The notes under the pieces: generated by a model
Seen by the model: the letters and a program-made list of their open reading frames with translations, nothing else
Database searches by the model: none
What the model was told of the DNA's origin: nothing
Shown here: positions 7,855 through 16,713 of the stretch, in pieces
Numbering within the stretch: position 1 is the first letter of the stretch
Layout of the letters: each line of letters begins with the position of its first letter
NCBI GenBank assembly: GCA_030913385.1
Contig: CP133159.1
Location: 3,432,584 to 3,496,583, forward strand
Direction: 5' to 3'
Source of the DNA: Cytophagaceae bacterium ABcell3
Lineage (GTDB): Bacteria > Bacteroidota > Bacteroidia > Cytophagales > Cytophagaceae
Length of the DNA: 64,000 nucleotides
Translations under genes and position numbers: made by a program

Positions 7855-8538
7855 TTGACACAGGTAATTAACATAATAACAGGTTTTATTTACGGATTGT
7901 CACCTGTGCTAATAGCAACAATTATTGGAATAGCTATTTATAGTTCATTCCCAAACCTAACAGGAATAGTAATTTCTTGAGCAGTAGAAATTTCAGCAAT
8001 ATGGCTAGGGGTTAAAATTTTCAAGCGAGTTTCAAAGGTTGGGCCAACAGAATTTATGACAGCTCTTCATGCCACTCCAGATCTTGACCATCTTGAGCCA
8101 ACATCTAATAGTGAAACAAAAAGAAGGCGTCCGTGCGAACTTGTGGAGCTAATAGAAGATAGTAAAAATCTTTGCAAAGGCGGTTCTTTAAGGCTTTATG
8201 GAAGTTGGTTTGGAAAACACTATGACAATTGTCATAAAATAGAAACCGCTCATTATTATAAAAGATTAAACATTGTAACTTTAAATTTTAAGGGAGGACT
8301 GAATTTAAAAGTATACAATCCAGAACACATTTTCGAAGCTTCAACATTTTTAAAAGTAGTACATGCTGACAGAGTTAAGCTATCTTGGATTAATGACAAA
8401 AAAAACATTAACCCAAGAAATTATTATATCGACTATACAAGGAAAAACAACAAAATCAGAACAGAAACTAACTTAAGTTGTCGCAAACCAACTTGCGACA
8501 TTTCCCTAAATGCTCCTGCGTTAATTATTTATAATTAA
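7855..8538 (+). pseudogene. ORFan interrupted by an in-frame TGA
   Basis: One reading frame, starting no earlier than a TTG at 7855 and ending at 8538, is open except for a TGA at 7978-7980. The part before it encodes a hydrophobic segment ('FIYGLSPVLIATIIGIAIYSSFPNLTGIVIS'). The part after it ('AVEISAIWLGVKIF') continues that membrane region and then becomes a soluble domain with 'RLYGSWFGKHYDNCHKIETAHY' and 'LTLNFKGGLNLKVYNPEHIF'-like segments. An ATG at 8056 would give a separate 160-residue soluble protein. The smooth continuation across the stop argues for a nonsense change, for example TGG to TGA. No family is recognised. It is very AT-rich and lacks partners, so transfer is possible. 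Confidence 0.5.
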
Positions 8539-8569
8539 CGGTTGAAGTAACAAATAAGGACCAATGTCT

Positions 8570-9085
8570 TCATCGTTCTTCCATTTCAGACTCAATCTTT
8601 CTAATTTCTCCATTTAATGTCCTTGAAATCAGCCTTAGCACCTCCTCTGGATCCGGTTCCTGATAGTACACGGTTTCGTAAACACGGACAAACACTAACG
8701 GAAAAATAAAAGCCAGAAATCCACCTGCATAACTCCAAAAATCTTTGGAGTTTAATATAATTACGGTAAGAACCATCGCAAAAACAAGCGGGTAAAAAAG
8801 GGCATACATAACAGCCCGCAACTGACCTTTCAGAGACTCGGAGATAATAACCAAATCAATTCTGCTTCCAGATTCCTCCTGAACAATTTTTCCTTTTACA
8901 CTCATAGGAGGTTTGTCAAAAGTTTTTAAGTCTAGCTCAAGACTGTTTATATTTCCCAACAAATATTTTTTTTCCGACAAGAAGTCCAGCCTAAACCCTT
9001 TTCTCTTCAAAATTTTTGAGGTCAAAAGCGCTTCAACTTCCTCTGCAGACTGTCGGCTTATAATCTGACAGGTTATTTTTCTCAT
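8570..9085 (-). CDS. Hypothetical protein with a C-terminal helical membrane hairpin
   Basis: The 171-residue product has a soluble N-terminal domain of about 90 residues rich in alternating charged and hydrophobic residues, then two adjacent hydrophobic helices ('YALFYPLVFAMVLTVIIL' and 'YAGGFLAFIFPLVFV') around residues 93-130, and an acidic amphipathic C-terminal tail ('PDPEEVLRLISRTLNGEIRKIESEMEER'). This would put both soluble parts on the same side of the inner membrane. No family is recognised. The gene is convergent with the interrupted ORFan; its other neighbour is a Nudix gene 218 bp away. Confidence 0.6.
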   Translation of the reverse strand: MRKITCQIISRQSAEEVEALLTSKILKRKGFRLDFLSEKKYLLGNINSLELDLKTFDKPPMSVKGKIVQEESGSRIDLVIISESLKGQLRAVMYALFYPLVFAMVLTVIILNSKDFWSYAGGFLAFIFPLVFVRVYETVYYQEPDPEEVLRLISRTLNGEIRKIESEMEER

Positions 9086-9303
9086 GTATCAACACTTCTA
9101 TAAGAATTGGCAGAACAAAAAATTAGCATTACTATTAAACCACCACAGACTAATGCTCCTTTGCCTGAAAAGCACCTATATCCCCTTAATAGGGTTTTTC
9201 CCCATCCAACCTTTAAAAACAACTAACACGAAAGCTGCCAAAAATTTAATTTTACCCATAACTCTTAAGAGCTCAGTTCAGAACTAACTTTGCAATTAAC
9301 CTT

Positions 9304-9735
9304 TCACAAACTCCTCAAAAAAGCTTCCATCCCAGGTTTAAAGAAACGGAACTCACGAGACATGTTTCCCGGAAAGGAATTAACGGGAAACCACTGCATC
9401 TTCTCGAATTCATCTCTAATTTCAGGAAGCACATCTGAGTCTTGTTTTACCTCAACAAAGAATACAGTATTTTCTGATATGGAGGTTTTATATTGAAAGG
9501 CCTCAGGCTCTTTCCCTGAAGTGCTAAAACGGTCTACAGCAGCTTTAATTTCCACTGTAGGATACAACTCCTCTGATAGCTCACGTACAGCACCTTCAAA
9601 AACAGTCTCCCCTTCATCAGCTCCTCCACCAGGTAGCCACCAAAAATGTTCTCCTTTATTCTCTCTTTGCCCTAGAAGTACAAAAACCTTTCCAGCGTCT
9701 TTTCTGTAAAAAAACAATTTACCTTTCCTCTTCAT
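9304..9735 (-). CDS. NUDIX hydrolase
   Basis: The 143-residue single-domain protein carries a Nudix box from about residue 36: 'GGGADEGETVFEGAVRELSEEL', that is G-x5-E-x7-RE-x-x-EE, which holds the metal-binding glutamates. The last two positions of the consensus (xG) read L-Y-P, so the loop after the catalytic helix is atypical. The flanks 'FWWLPGGG' and 'FFVEVKQD' are the usual beta strands. Substrates of such stand-alone enzymes (nucleoside diphosphate derivatives) cannot be predicted. There is no operon partner; the repeat block lies upstream. Confidence 0.88.
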   Translation of the reverse strand: MKRKGKLFFYRKDAGKVFVLLGQRENKGEHFWWLPGGGADEGETVFEGAVRELSEELYPTVEIKAAVDRFSTSGKEPEAFQYKTSISENTVFFVEVKQDSDVLPEIRDEFEKMQWFPVNSFPGNMSREFRFFKPGMEAFLRSL

Positions 9736-10549
9736 GATAATAATGTTTATTCCCTAAGAGGACAAATATATTAATTTAATTAGTTAATTGATGATACAAA
9801 AATAACAGCCCTTGCCGGACCTGTTCCGGCATCTGTCAAAAGTTTGTAGAAAAGTGATTTTTTAATAAACGTATTTTACGGGTACTGCTACTTACCAACA
9901 GACCCCGCAACGGGTGCGGGGAGTGAGCATAAGGTTTTATTTTCGGCGTTAGTTTACCTTATGCACAACTATTAGGGGTGACTTCCCCTGAAAAACAAAA
10001 TTAACAGCTCTTGCCGGACCCGTTCCGGCATCTGTTAAGAGTTGGCAGAAAAGTGGTTTTTAATAGACGTTCTTTATGGATAATGCTACTTACCAACAGC
10101 CCCCGCAACAGGTGCTGGGAGAGAGCATAAGGTTTTATTTTCTGCGTTAGTTTATCTTGGCGAATTCACTTTATCACTTTCCACAAGGTTGCCATTAATT
10201 TGGTGACTATACCTGAAAAACAAAAATATCAGCTCTTGCCGGACCCGTTCCGGCATCTGTTAAGAGTTGGCAGAAAAGTGGTTTTTAATAGACGTTCTTT
10301 ATGGATAATGCTACTTACCAACAGCCCCCGCAACAGGTGCTGGGAGAGAGCATAAGGTTTTATTTTCTGCGTTAGTTTATCTTGGCGAATTCACTTTATC
10401 ACTTACAAGGTTGTTGGTGAAAACACCAACCAACAGGGAGGGGAATAAGCCCTGTTAAGGGCGAAATATCGGTAGAACGTATCTTTAACTTCCTTATCAG
10501 CCCCATAGGGGCGAAACAAAAGAGTACAACGGAATGGAATCCTCCTACG
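9736..10549. repeat. 814-bp intergenic repeat block (family B copies and a family D unit)
   Basis: Three family B copies lie head to tail at about 9793-9985, 9988-10182 and 10213-10406. The last two are essentially identical over about 180 bp and are offset by 225 bp, so they arose from a recent tandem duplication; the first is diverged. Each begins near the palindrome TGCCGGACCCGTTCCGGCA and includes 'CTTACCAACAG' and 'GCATAAGGTTTTATTTT'. A GTTGGTG-AAAA-CACCAAC hairpin follows at 10413-10430, then a family D unit to about 10520. No gene is supported in the block. Confidence 0.85.
10448..10520 (+). repeat. REP-like repeat family D, copy D1
   Basis: Two short hairpins, GCCCT-gtt-AGGGC and GCCCC-ata-GGGGC, are each followed by GAAA and spaced about 45 bp apart, with ATATCGGTAGAA after the first. 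The same double-hairpin layout occurs inverted at 23283-23361. This resembles REP/REPIN elements; no RAYT-type transposase gene was recognised in the window. Confidence 0.55.
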
Positions 10550-11575
10550 TTACGATGACAGGTCTACAATCAACTTTCCTGTGGTTTTTCCATCTCTGAA
10601 AACCCTAAGTGCATCAGGGAGTTCTTCAAATGAAAACTTTTGACCAATGTAAGGCGGGTCAAGGTTCAACTCCATAATTTCTTGCAGGAGTGTATGCATC
10701 AGCTCTACCCTTTCGTATATCCAAATTAGGTTAAATCCCATTACGGCTTTGTTTTGGGTGATCATGGCATGAGGGTCTATCTTAGGCCTTGTTAGAAATT
10801 TCCACAATAGTTTAAGGTAGTTCGGCTTGTCACCAGACGGGGTATATCTCGCAGACCCATAGGCAATCAACCTTCCTGTTGGAGCGAGTAAGTCATAACT
10901 CATTTTCAGATACTTTCCTCCTGTAGTCTCTAGCACTAGGTTCAGTTCACGCCCGTCCAGTGCCGTTAGCACATCTTGCTTAAAATTATCTGACCTTACG
11001 ACTCCGGCTCCATATTTTTCTTTTTGTAAAAGCGGTATTTTTTCATGGTTGCCCACCACCCCAATGGTATAAGCACCTAACTTACGGGCGATGCGGTTAG
11101 CCAATATACCCACCCCACCAGCACCGCTATGGATTAAGACTGCATGGCCTTTCTGCACATTTCCCAAAGGTTTTAAAGCGTAGTAAGCTGTTAAAGCCTG
11201 TACGAGAAAAGCAGCACCTTCTTCAAATGACCAGCCTTCAGGAAGCAGCTCTATGTATTGAGAACTGATATTAAGGTGGTCTGCATATGCGCCGAATTTG
11301 GTTACCCCCATCACTTTGTCACCTTTCTTAAACCTTTCCACACCGCTGCCTACCTCCTCCACTAGACCGGAAAACTCTAGGCCAGGAACAAAAGCTTCAT
11401 TTTTAGGAGCTGCCTTATAGAGTCCCAATACTGTAAAAATATCCGCATAGTTTAACCCTATGGTCTTAACTGATATGGTAACTTCGTCTGGCGCGGGAGG
11501 GTCAAGCTGCTCTTCTACACATGCCAAATTTTTCAAAGACCCAGTCTTCCGAACTAAAAACACCTTTCTTTTCAT
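10550..11575 (-). CDS. Zinc-independent MDR oxidoreductase (quinone oxidoreductase/VAT-1-like)
   Basis: The 341-residue protein (ATG at 11575; an in-frame TTG at 11602 is less likely) belongs to the medium-chain dehydrogenase/reductase superfamily. The N-terminal GroES-like domain has 'VKTIGLNYADIFTVLGLY' and 'VPGLEFSGLVEEVGSGVERFKKGDKVMG'. The cofactor domain has 'FLVQALTAYYAL' and 'GHAVLIHSGAGGVGILANRIARKLGA', a nucleotide-binding motif typical of NADPH-using members. Structural zinc cysteines are absent, as in quinone oxidoreductases and VAT-1. It probably reduces quinones or enones with NADPH; the physiological substrate is unknown. It is monocistronic between the repeat block and an outer-membrane gene. 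Confidence 0.88.
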   Translation of the reverse strand: MKRKVFLVRKTGSLKNLACVEEQLDPPAPDEVTISVKTIGLNYADIFTVLGLYKAAPKNEAFVPGLEFSGLVEEVGSGVERFKKGDKVMGVTKFGAYADHLNISSQYIELLPEGWSFEEGAAFLVQALTAYYALKPLGNVQKGHAVLIHSGAGGVGILANRIARKLGAYTIGVVGNHEKIPLLQKEKYGAGVVRSDNFKQDVLTALDGRELNLVLETTGGKYLKMSYDLLAPTGRLIAYGSARYTPSGDKPNYLKLLWKFLTRPKIDPHAMITQNKAVMGFNLIWIYERVELMHTLLQEIMELNLDPPYIGQKFSFEELPDALRVFRDGKTTGKLIVDLSS

Positions 11576-11631
11576 AGCAGAAAGGTAAGGTACACAAGAC
11601 AAAAAATCAAAATTGTTCCTTGGGATACTTT

Positions 11632-12369
11632 TTAAAAATTTACCAAAACTCCTACAGAAGCATAATTAATCCATGTAAAATTATAAACCTCATCAACATC
11701 AGCGCCGCCTTCTAACAATCTATAGCCGCCTTTAAATGTCAGATATTGATTAAAAGTATAGGTCAATCCCAAAAACACATCCTCTGCCCTACCTTGTGGC
11801 CCTACAAGTGCGTCGCCTTCAAACAAAAGACCAAAGCGGTCATAAAAACTCCACAGGGTATAAAAGTTAATAAGTGGCACGAACCCTAAATCAGTTTTTT
11901 CGCTAGTTGTTCCGTTTCCAGACAAACGTATGGCTGCGTCTCTGATTTTACCGGTTATACCAGCCCCAAGCACAAAGTTCTCTCGTACAATAAAATTATA
12001 CCTATAGGTAAGACGGTAAGAATTAAACCTGTACCTTCCAGCTAATTCGCTTCCCGCTTCAAATACATCATTATTGAAGCGCACATCATCTGCAAATACT
12101 CCATCGGTATATTTAAGTGCCAAGGGAGCAAAAAGAGCTGATATAACATGCCTGTCGTTAAAGGTATACCCGACCCTTGCTCTGTAAAAAAACTGGGGAT
12201 TGCTTTCAAAATTATCATCAAAGTCAAAAAAAGTACCCTCATTGCCAGGCACCCTTACCTCGTTATAGCGGGTGCCGGTAACTAGCCCTGTCTCAACATC
12301 GGCAAAAAACTGTCCTAATGCATGATGTGTAAACAAAACATAAAAAATTAGGCCAAACCAATACTTCAT
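11632..12369 (-). CDS. Hypothetical outer-membrane beta-barrel protein
   Basis: The 245-residue product has a signal peptide (MKYWFGLIFYVLFTHHALGQ) and a mature part made of short amphipathic beta strands with aromatic girdles, for example 'YRARVGYTFNDRHVISALFAPL', 'YRLTYRYNFIVRENFVLGAGITGKIRDA' and 'FGLLFEGDALVGPQGRAEDVFLGLTYTFNQYLTFKGGYRLLEGGA'. The chain ends '-INYASVGVLVNF', with the C-terminal Phe expected for recognition by the BAM complex. No specific family is recognised; it resembles general OmpW/OprF-sized barrels of Bacteroidota. The gene stands alone. Confidence 0.75.
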   Translation of the reverse strand: MKYWFGLIFYVLFTHHALGQFFADVETGLVTGTRYNEVRVPGNEGTFFDFDDNFESNPQFFYRARVGYTFNDRHVISALFAPLALKYTDGVFADDVRFNNDVFEAGSELAGRYRFNSYRLTYRYNFIVRENFVLGAGITGKIRDAAIRLSGNGTTSEKTDLGFVPLINFYTLWSFYDRFGLLFEGDALVGPQGRAEDVFLGLTYTFNQYLTFKGGYRLLEGGADVDEVYNFTWINYASVGVLVNF

Positions 12370-12439
12370 AAGTGTACAGTTTAGCCATATAAATACCTAT
12401 ATAGGCTAAATTGTTTTACAAGAATGAAAAAGTGATTTT

Positions 12440-12507
12440 AAACTGGGTCATGTATTAGATTTCGTTATGAGGGGCAAAAGAAAGTTCTAATGCATAATCC
12501 AAGTTTA
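12440..12507. repeat. Repeat family A, internally deleted copy A3
   Basis: The left arm (ATGTATTAGATTTCGTTATG) joins directly to the right arm (AAAGTTCTAATGCATAATCC), so about 100 bp of internal sequence are missing. The right end supplies the TAA stop codon (12505-12507 on the minus strand) of the sanA-like gene. Confidence 0.75.
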
Positions 12508-13236
12508 AGGCAACGCTTTTTTCAAATCAAGGCTACTATCGTCCTTAACCTCTATTACTTTCACAGAATCTAAAGGCACAGGTGGTTCTATGACTATTTT
12601 TACTTTATCGCCTAAGAACTTGGGCTGGTGGTTAAAAAAGTAAAGGTCTGAAACAGCTTTACACCTAGCAAAAAACTCTCTGGCTTGCATAACACGGGTA
12701 TAATTTGCTTTAACCCCCTCTGCTGAGAAAGCGATGGCATTCAAACCGTAAAAATCACTGATAAACAATGCCCTGTTGCAATGGAAACTCTGAGTAACAA
12801 TGGTTAGCTTGCTCCTTCCAAAAACCTTTTTGCTCCTCACAATGGAGTCAAAAGTGCGAAAGCCGGCATAATCAAGGGTAATAGCAGAAACGGGGACATT
12901 TTTTGCCAATAAGGCTTTTTTCATATCCTGTGGCTCGTTGTAATACGAAAGGGAGTTATCCCCACTTACAATGATATGCTTTACCTTGCCTGAATGATAT
13001 AATGCTGCTGCAGCCTCCATACGGCTTTTAAAAAATAGGTTTACCCTTCCACTCCTGTTGTACTTGCTGGTGCCCAATACCAAAGCCACATCATTTTCAG
13101 GTATCTCATTAATATTGGTATATACCCGACCCTCTGTTTTTGCCAACATCCAGATATTGATAGAAGCAGCCCCTAAAACAACGAGCAGCACCATTATGGT
13201 AAGCCCTTTAAGTAGTTTCTTTAAATTCTTTCTCAA
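12505..13236 (-). CDS. SanA/ElyC-type DUF218 envelope protein
   Basis: The 243-residue protein has one N-terminal membrane anchor (about residues 10-33) and a periplasmic DUF218 domain: 'NDVALVLGTSKYNRSGRVNLFFKSRMEAAAALYHSGKVKHIIVSGDN', 'EPQDMKKALLAKNVPVSAITLDYAGFRTFDSIVRSKKVFG' and 'LTIVTQSFHCNRALFISDFYGLNAIAF'. This is the SanA/YdcF/ElyC family, linked to envelope integrity and vancomycin tolerance in enterobacteria; the enzymatic reaction is unknown. The start is TTG, overlapping the trmH stop as TTGA, which implies translational coupling. A later ATG at codon 16 would remove much of the anchor. The stop codon lies inside repeat A3. Confidence 0.85.
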   Translation of the reverse strand: MRKNLKKLLKGLTIMVLLVVLGAASINIWMLAKTEGRVYTNINEIPENDVALVLGTSKYNRSGRVNLFFKSRMEAAAALYHSGKVKHIIVSGDNSLSYYNEPQDMKKALLAKNVPVSAITLDYAGFRTFDSIVRSKKVFGRSKLTIVTQSFHCNRALFISDFYGLNAIAFSAEGVKANYTRVMQAREFFARCKAVSDLYFFNHQPKFLGDKVKIVIEPPVPLDSVKVIEVKDDSSLDLKKALP

Positions 13237-13952
13237 GCTTTCTTTATTATACTGAAATATTGCTTTTCAAGCATATGAGGTTTCTTCACCGATTTTCTTA
13301 CCCACCTTCTAATGATTTCCTCAGCCTCTTCTTCCTTTAAACGCCAATCTAGTGAAGAAGCGTCTAGTTTTTCCCTTAAATTCTGTATCATTATTGCAGC
13401 ACATACGGAAATATTCAAACTTTCAGTAAAGCCATGCATAGGTATTTTAATAAAACCATCGGCCAGATCCATCGCTTTGGGAGATAATCCTGTATGCTCT
13501 GAGCCAAACATGATGGCAGTTTTAGTGTCAAGCTGGTAGTCTCCAATGCTAATATCATCTGTATGCGGGGTGGCGGCCAGTACTCGATACCCTTTGTCCT
13601 TTAACGAGTTAATACATTGTTCGGTAGCATGGACACCTTTATATTTTTTTATGTCTATCCACTTCCAAGCACCAGAGCCAACTTTTTTACTAATAGAAAA
13701 CCTAGACTTATGTTCAATAATGTGTAAGTCCTGAATACCAAAACATTCACATGAACGTATTACGGCATTTCCATTGTGGGGTTGGTGAATATCTTCCATC
13801 ACTACCGTCAAATGGCGGGTACGACGACCAAGTACATCTTTTAGCCGAGCCATACGCTCTTCTGTAAGAAAGCCTGAAAGATAAACTTTCAGGCCTTCTT
13901 CAATATCATCTGAATCAGAACAAGCCCAATTGGTCTTTTCCATCATCATCAT
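13233..13952 (-). CDS. trmH: TrmH/SpoU-family RNA 2'-O-methyltransferase
   Basis: The 239-residue protein has the SPOUT knot motifs: 'VVMEDIHQPHNGNAVIRSCECFGIQDLHIIE' (motif 1, N and R for catalysis), 'AIMFGSEHTGLS' (motif 2) and 'IPMHGFTESLNISVCAAIMIQNLREK' (motif 3, binding S-adenosylmethionine). The pattern 'RTRHLTVVMEDIHQPHN' is closest to tRNA (guanosine-18-2'-O)-methyltransferase TrmH rather than the 23S enzyme RlmB. The start lies among four consecutive ATG codons at 13952-13943 and overlaps the parC 3' end by up to 38 bp. It is the second gene of the set parC-trmH-sanA. Confidence 0.87.
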   Translation of the reverse strand: MMMMEKTNWACSDSDDIEEGLKVYLSGFLTEERMARLKDVLGRRTRHLTVVMEDIHQPHNGNAVIRSCECFGIQDLHIIEHKSRFSISKKVGSGAWKWIDIKKYKGVHATEQCINSLKDKGYRVLAATPHTDDISIGDYQLDTKTAIMFGSEHTGLSPKAMDLADGFIKIPMHGFTESLNISVCAAIMIQNLREKLDASSLDWRLKEEEAEEIIRRWVRKSVKKPHMLEKQYFSIIKKA

Positions 13953-16560
13953 CTTTTTTGTTCTTGGGCTTTATGTCAAGCTTTACACTCGACCCCGGTT
14001 TGTAACCACCATCGTCACCAGAGCCTTCTTTGTCCTCCTTTTTCTTAGCACCAGATTCAAGCAAGGTCACATTTTTTACTTTTGCATTAGAAACTTTATT
14101 CCCTAACGCTTTCCAACCTTTAATGTCAAACTCGGACAGTTTTAGTTCAGCATCAGGTTCTGTGACATATTTTCCTTTTACATAGCTTACCTTGACCAAA
14201 GGTTCTTCTGAAGTAGAAGCAAATAACAACTTCGTTCCCTTTGTTTCTGGAAGAAAACTAAATTTCTTTCCTACGGTAGCCGTTTCTAGCCTAAACCGCT
14301 TGATATAGTTTACGTTAGATTCTCCCTCTACATAGACCGCAGAAATTACCAGCTCGTCGGTTACTTTATCAATATCAACTACCGTTGGGGCATCATAGCG
14401 GTTGGTCAATTCATAAGAAGTCAATTCGTAAGTCCCATCGTTATACAACACAATGACCCGGTCTTCTCCTTCAAAATTGCCTATATACCGCCCTCTATTA
14501 TCATAATTCAACCTTCCTACCACTTCATCGTACCAAATATCCACACCGCCGAGGGTAGAAGCCCCACCGGATTTGAACTGAATTTTTCGAACAGGATATT
14601 TGGTGAGGATATTACCTTGGGAACCTCTTCCTTTAATGGCAATAGAAGCAAAGTCAAACTCGAAAACTTTCATTCTGGCCTTGCAGCCTGGTGTCAGGGT
14701 CACTGTTACAATCTCCGCCTCTCCGTTAGGATTAGCTGTAAAATATAATACTTTAGAGCCTTTGGTTCCCTTAGTCAGGTCATACTCCTTGTCCCTGGTA
14801 ACAGATAAAATCTGGAAACGCTTGACCATGGAAAAACCGCTTTTCCCATCTAGGTATATCATGTTATATACCATACGGTCGTCATTCCGTTTGAACACCC
14901 CGGCATAAATGATGTTCTTGCCCGCAAAGACTTTCTCCTCTATCCGCTTTACCACACAAACCCCATCTTTACGGAAAACGATAATGTCATCTATGTCTGA
15001 GCAGTCGCAGATATATTCGTCTTTCTTAAGGCCATAGCCAATAAAACCCTCACTTCTGTTAACATAAAGCTTCTGGTTTGCCGCAGCGACTATATTGGCA
15101 GATATGACATCAAAAGTCCTGATCTCAGTTTTTCTTTCCCTGCCCTCTCCATATTTCTTTAATAAGTTTTGGAAATATTTTACTGAGAACTCAATGATAT
15201 GCTCAAGGTTATAGTTTACCTCGTCCAGGTCTTCTTGAAGTTTGCGCAACAGCTCATCTGCTTTGAAAGAGTCAAACTTCGAAATCCTTTTAATCTTAAT
15301 TTCTGTAAGCTTAATGATATCATCTTGGGTAATTTCTCTGAAAAACTGGCTTTTATAAGGCTCCAAGCCTTTATCTATAGTAATGAGGACATCTTCCCAA
15401 GTTTCACATTCCTCAATATCCCTATAAATACGGTTTTCAATAAATATCTTTTCTAAAGAAGAGAACAGCAACTTTTCCATAAGGTTGCTGCGCTTGATTT
15501 CCAGTTCCCTGGTAAGCAAAGCAACCGTCTGGTCGGTACAAATCTTCAGAATTTCGTTTACGCTAATGAAGTGCGGTTTATCTTGAATAATTACACAAGC
15601 ATTAGGAGAGATAGACACTTCACAATCTGTAAATGCATACAAAGCATCTATAGTAATGTCAGGGGATGTATTAGGCGCCAACTGCACCAGTATTTCAACA
15701 TCCTTTGCGGTATTGTCTATAACCTTCTTGATCTTGATTTTTCCACTATCATTCGCTTTAATGATAGAATCAATTAGATTGGTAGTAGTTACACCATAAG
15801 GTATATCTTTAATGACCAAGGTTTTCTTGTCCAGCTCTTCAATCCTGGACCTAATCCTGACTTTTCCGCCTTTCTGCCCTTCGTTATAATTGGTAACATC
15901 AATCATTCCCCCTGTTTGGAAGTCAGGGTAAATGGTAACGGGTTTATTTTTAAGGATATTAATAGAAGCCTCCAATAGCTCGCAGAAGTTATGCGGCAGT
16001 ATTTTTGTGGCAAGGCCTACAGCTATACCTTCCACACCTTGCGCCAACAACAGAGGAAATTTAACAGGAAGCGTAACAGGCTCCCTCTTCCTTCCATCGT
16101 ACGACAGTTGCCAAGGTGTAGTATCAGGGTTAAAAAGTACATCCAGAGCAAACTTGGAAAGCCTGGCTTCTATATACCTAGATGCGGCCGCCCTATCGCC
16201 CGTACGAATATCACCCCAGTTTCCTTGAGTATCTATCAAAAGGTCTTTTTGCCCCAGGTTCACCATAGCGTCGCCAATAGAGGCGTCTCCATGGGGGTGG
16301 TACTGCATAGTCTGGCCAATAATGTTGGCCACCTTATTATACCGCCCGTCATCCATTTCGTACATGGCGTGCAAAATCCTGCGCTGCACCGGTTTCAACC
16401 CGTCCTCAATAGCAGGAACAGCCCGTTCTAGGATTACATAAGAGGCATACTCCAAAAACCAATTTTCGTACATTCCTGAAACAGGAATTACGTCGTGTGA
16501 AAACTCACCGTTGTTATCATCGCCCTGTTCAGGGCCATCCTCTATTTCATCTTCAGCCAT
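13915..16560 (-). CDS. parC: DNA topoisomerase IV subunit A
   Basis: The 881-residue protein is a type IIA topoisomerase A subunit. Residues about 30-480 form the breakage-reunion domain with 'ERAVPAIEDGLKPVQRRILHAMYEM', 'NIIGQTMQYHPHGDASIGDAMVNL' and the catalytic tyrosine in 'DRAAASRYIEARLS' (Y129). Coiled-coil and C-gate segments follow. The C-terminal region has GyrA/ParC blade-like repeats but no canonical GyrA box (QRRGGKG) was seen, so ParC is preferred over GyrA. The tail after residue 830 is Lys/Asp-rich and ends in DQLGLF. The parE subunit gene is not in the window. The reading frame overlaps trmH. Confidence 0.92.
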   Translation of the reverse strand: MAEDEIEDGPEQGDDNNGEFSHDVIPVSGMYENWFLEYASYVILERAVPAIEDGLKPVQRRILHAMYEMDDGRYNKVANIIGQTMQYHPHGDASIGDAMVNLGQKDLLIDTQGNWGDIRTGDRAAASRYIEARLSKFALDVLFNPDTTPWQLSYDGRKREPVTLPVKFPLLLAQGVEGIAVGLATKILPHNFCELLEASINILKNKPVTIYPDFQTGGMIDVTNYNEGQKGGKVRIRSRIEELDKKTLVIKDIPYGVTTTNLIDSIIKANDSGKIKIKKVIDNTAKDVEILVQLAPNTSPDITIDALYAFTDCEVSISPNACVIIQDKPHFISVNEILKICTDQTVALLTRELEIKRSNLMEKLLFSSLEKIFIENRIYRDIEECETWEDVLITIDKGLEPYKSQFFREITQDDIIKLTEIKIKRISKFDSFKADELLRKLQEDLDEVNYNLEHIIEFSVKYFQNLLKKYGEGRERKTEIRTFDVISANIVAAANQKLYVNRSEGFIGYGLKKDEYICDCSDIDDIIVFRKDGVCVVKRIEEKVFAGKNIIYAGVFKRNDDRMVYNMIYLDGKSGFSMVKRFQILSVTRDKEYDLTKGTKGSKVLYFTANPNGEAEIVTVTLTPGCKARMKVFEFDFASIAIKGRGSQGNILTKYPVRKIQFKSGGASTLGGVDIWYDEVVGRLNYDNRGRYIGNFEGEDRVIVLYNDGTYELTSYELTNRYDAPTVVDIDKVTDELVISAVYVEGESNVNYIKRFRLETATVGKKFSFLPETKGTKLLFASTSEEPLVKVSYVKGKYVTEPDAELKLSEFDIKGWKALGNKVSNAKVKNVTLLESGAKKKEDKEGSGDDGGYKPGSSVKLDIKPKNKKDDDDGKDQLGLF

Positions 16561-16670
16561 AAATCTGGTCGGATAATATTTTGTGATCGTTCAAAATTAA
16601 GAACTAAAATAAAAAATCAAAAAGAGAGTTTATATACCATACATAGCCTCCAAATTCCCTGCACAATTAA

Positions 16671-16701
16671 TTGGACAAGGAATTTTAACAGGTTAAATTT
16701 G
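16671..16701 (+). promoter_or_regulatory. Bacteroidota promoter with a very short leader
   Basis: TTG at 16671-16673 and TAAATTTG at 16694-16701, 20 bp apart, match the Bacteroidota consensus well. The start of transcription would be near 16708, only about 6 nt before the ATG at 16714, so the mRNA may be almost leaderless. Confidence 0.65.
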
Positions 16702-16713
16702 GCAAAAAATTAA

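Noticed and set aside
7978-7980. TGA as a selenocysteine codon
   Set aside because: No SECIS-like hairpin directly follows, the residue context is a membrane helix rather than a redox motif and no selenium genes are visible; a nonsense change is simpler.
9793-10406. Three direct repeats of about 200 bp considered as a CRISPR array
   Set aside because: Units are far longer than CRISPR repeats, there are no variable spacers of regular length and no cas gene is nearby; they are an intergenic repeat family.
15991-16431. Plus-strand frame of 146 codons within parC
   Set aside because: Antisense shadow of the highly conserved topoisomerase core.
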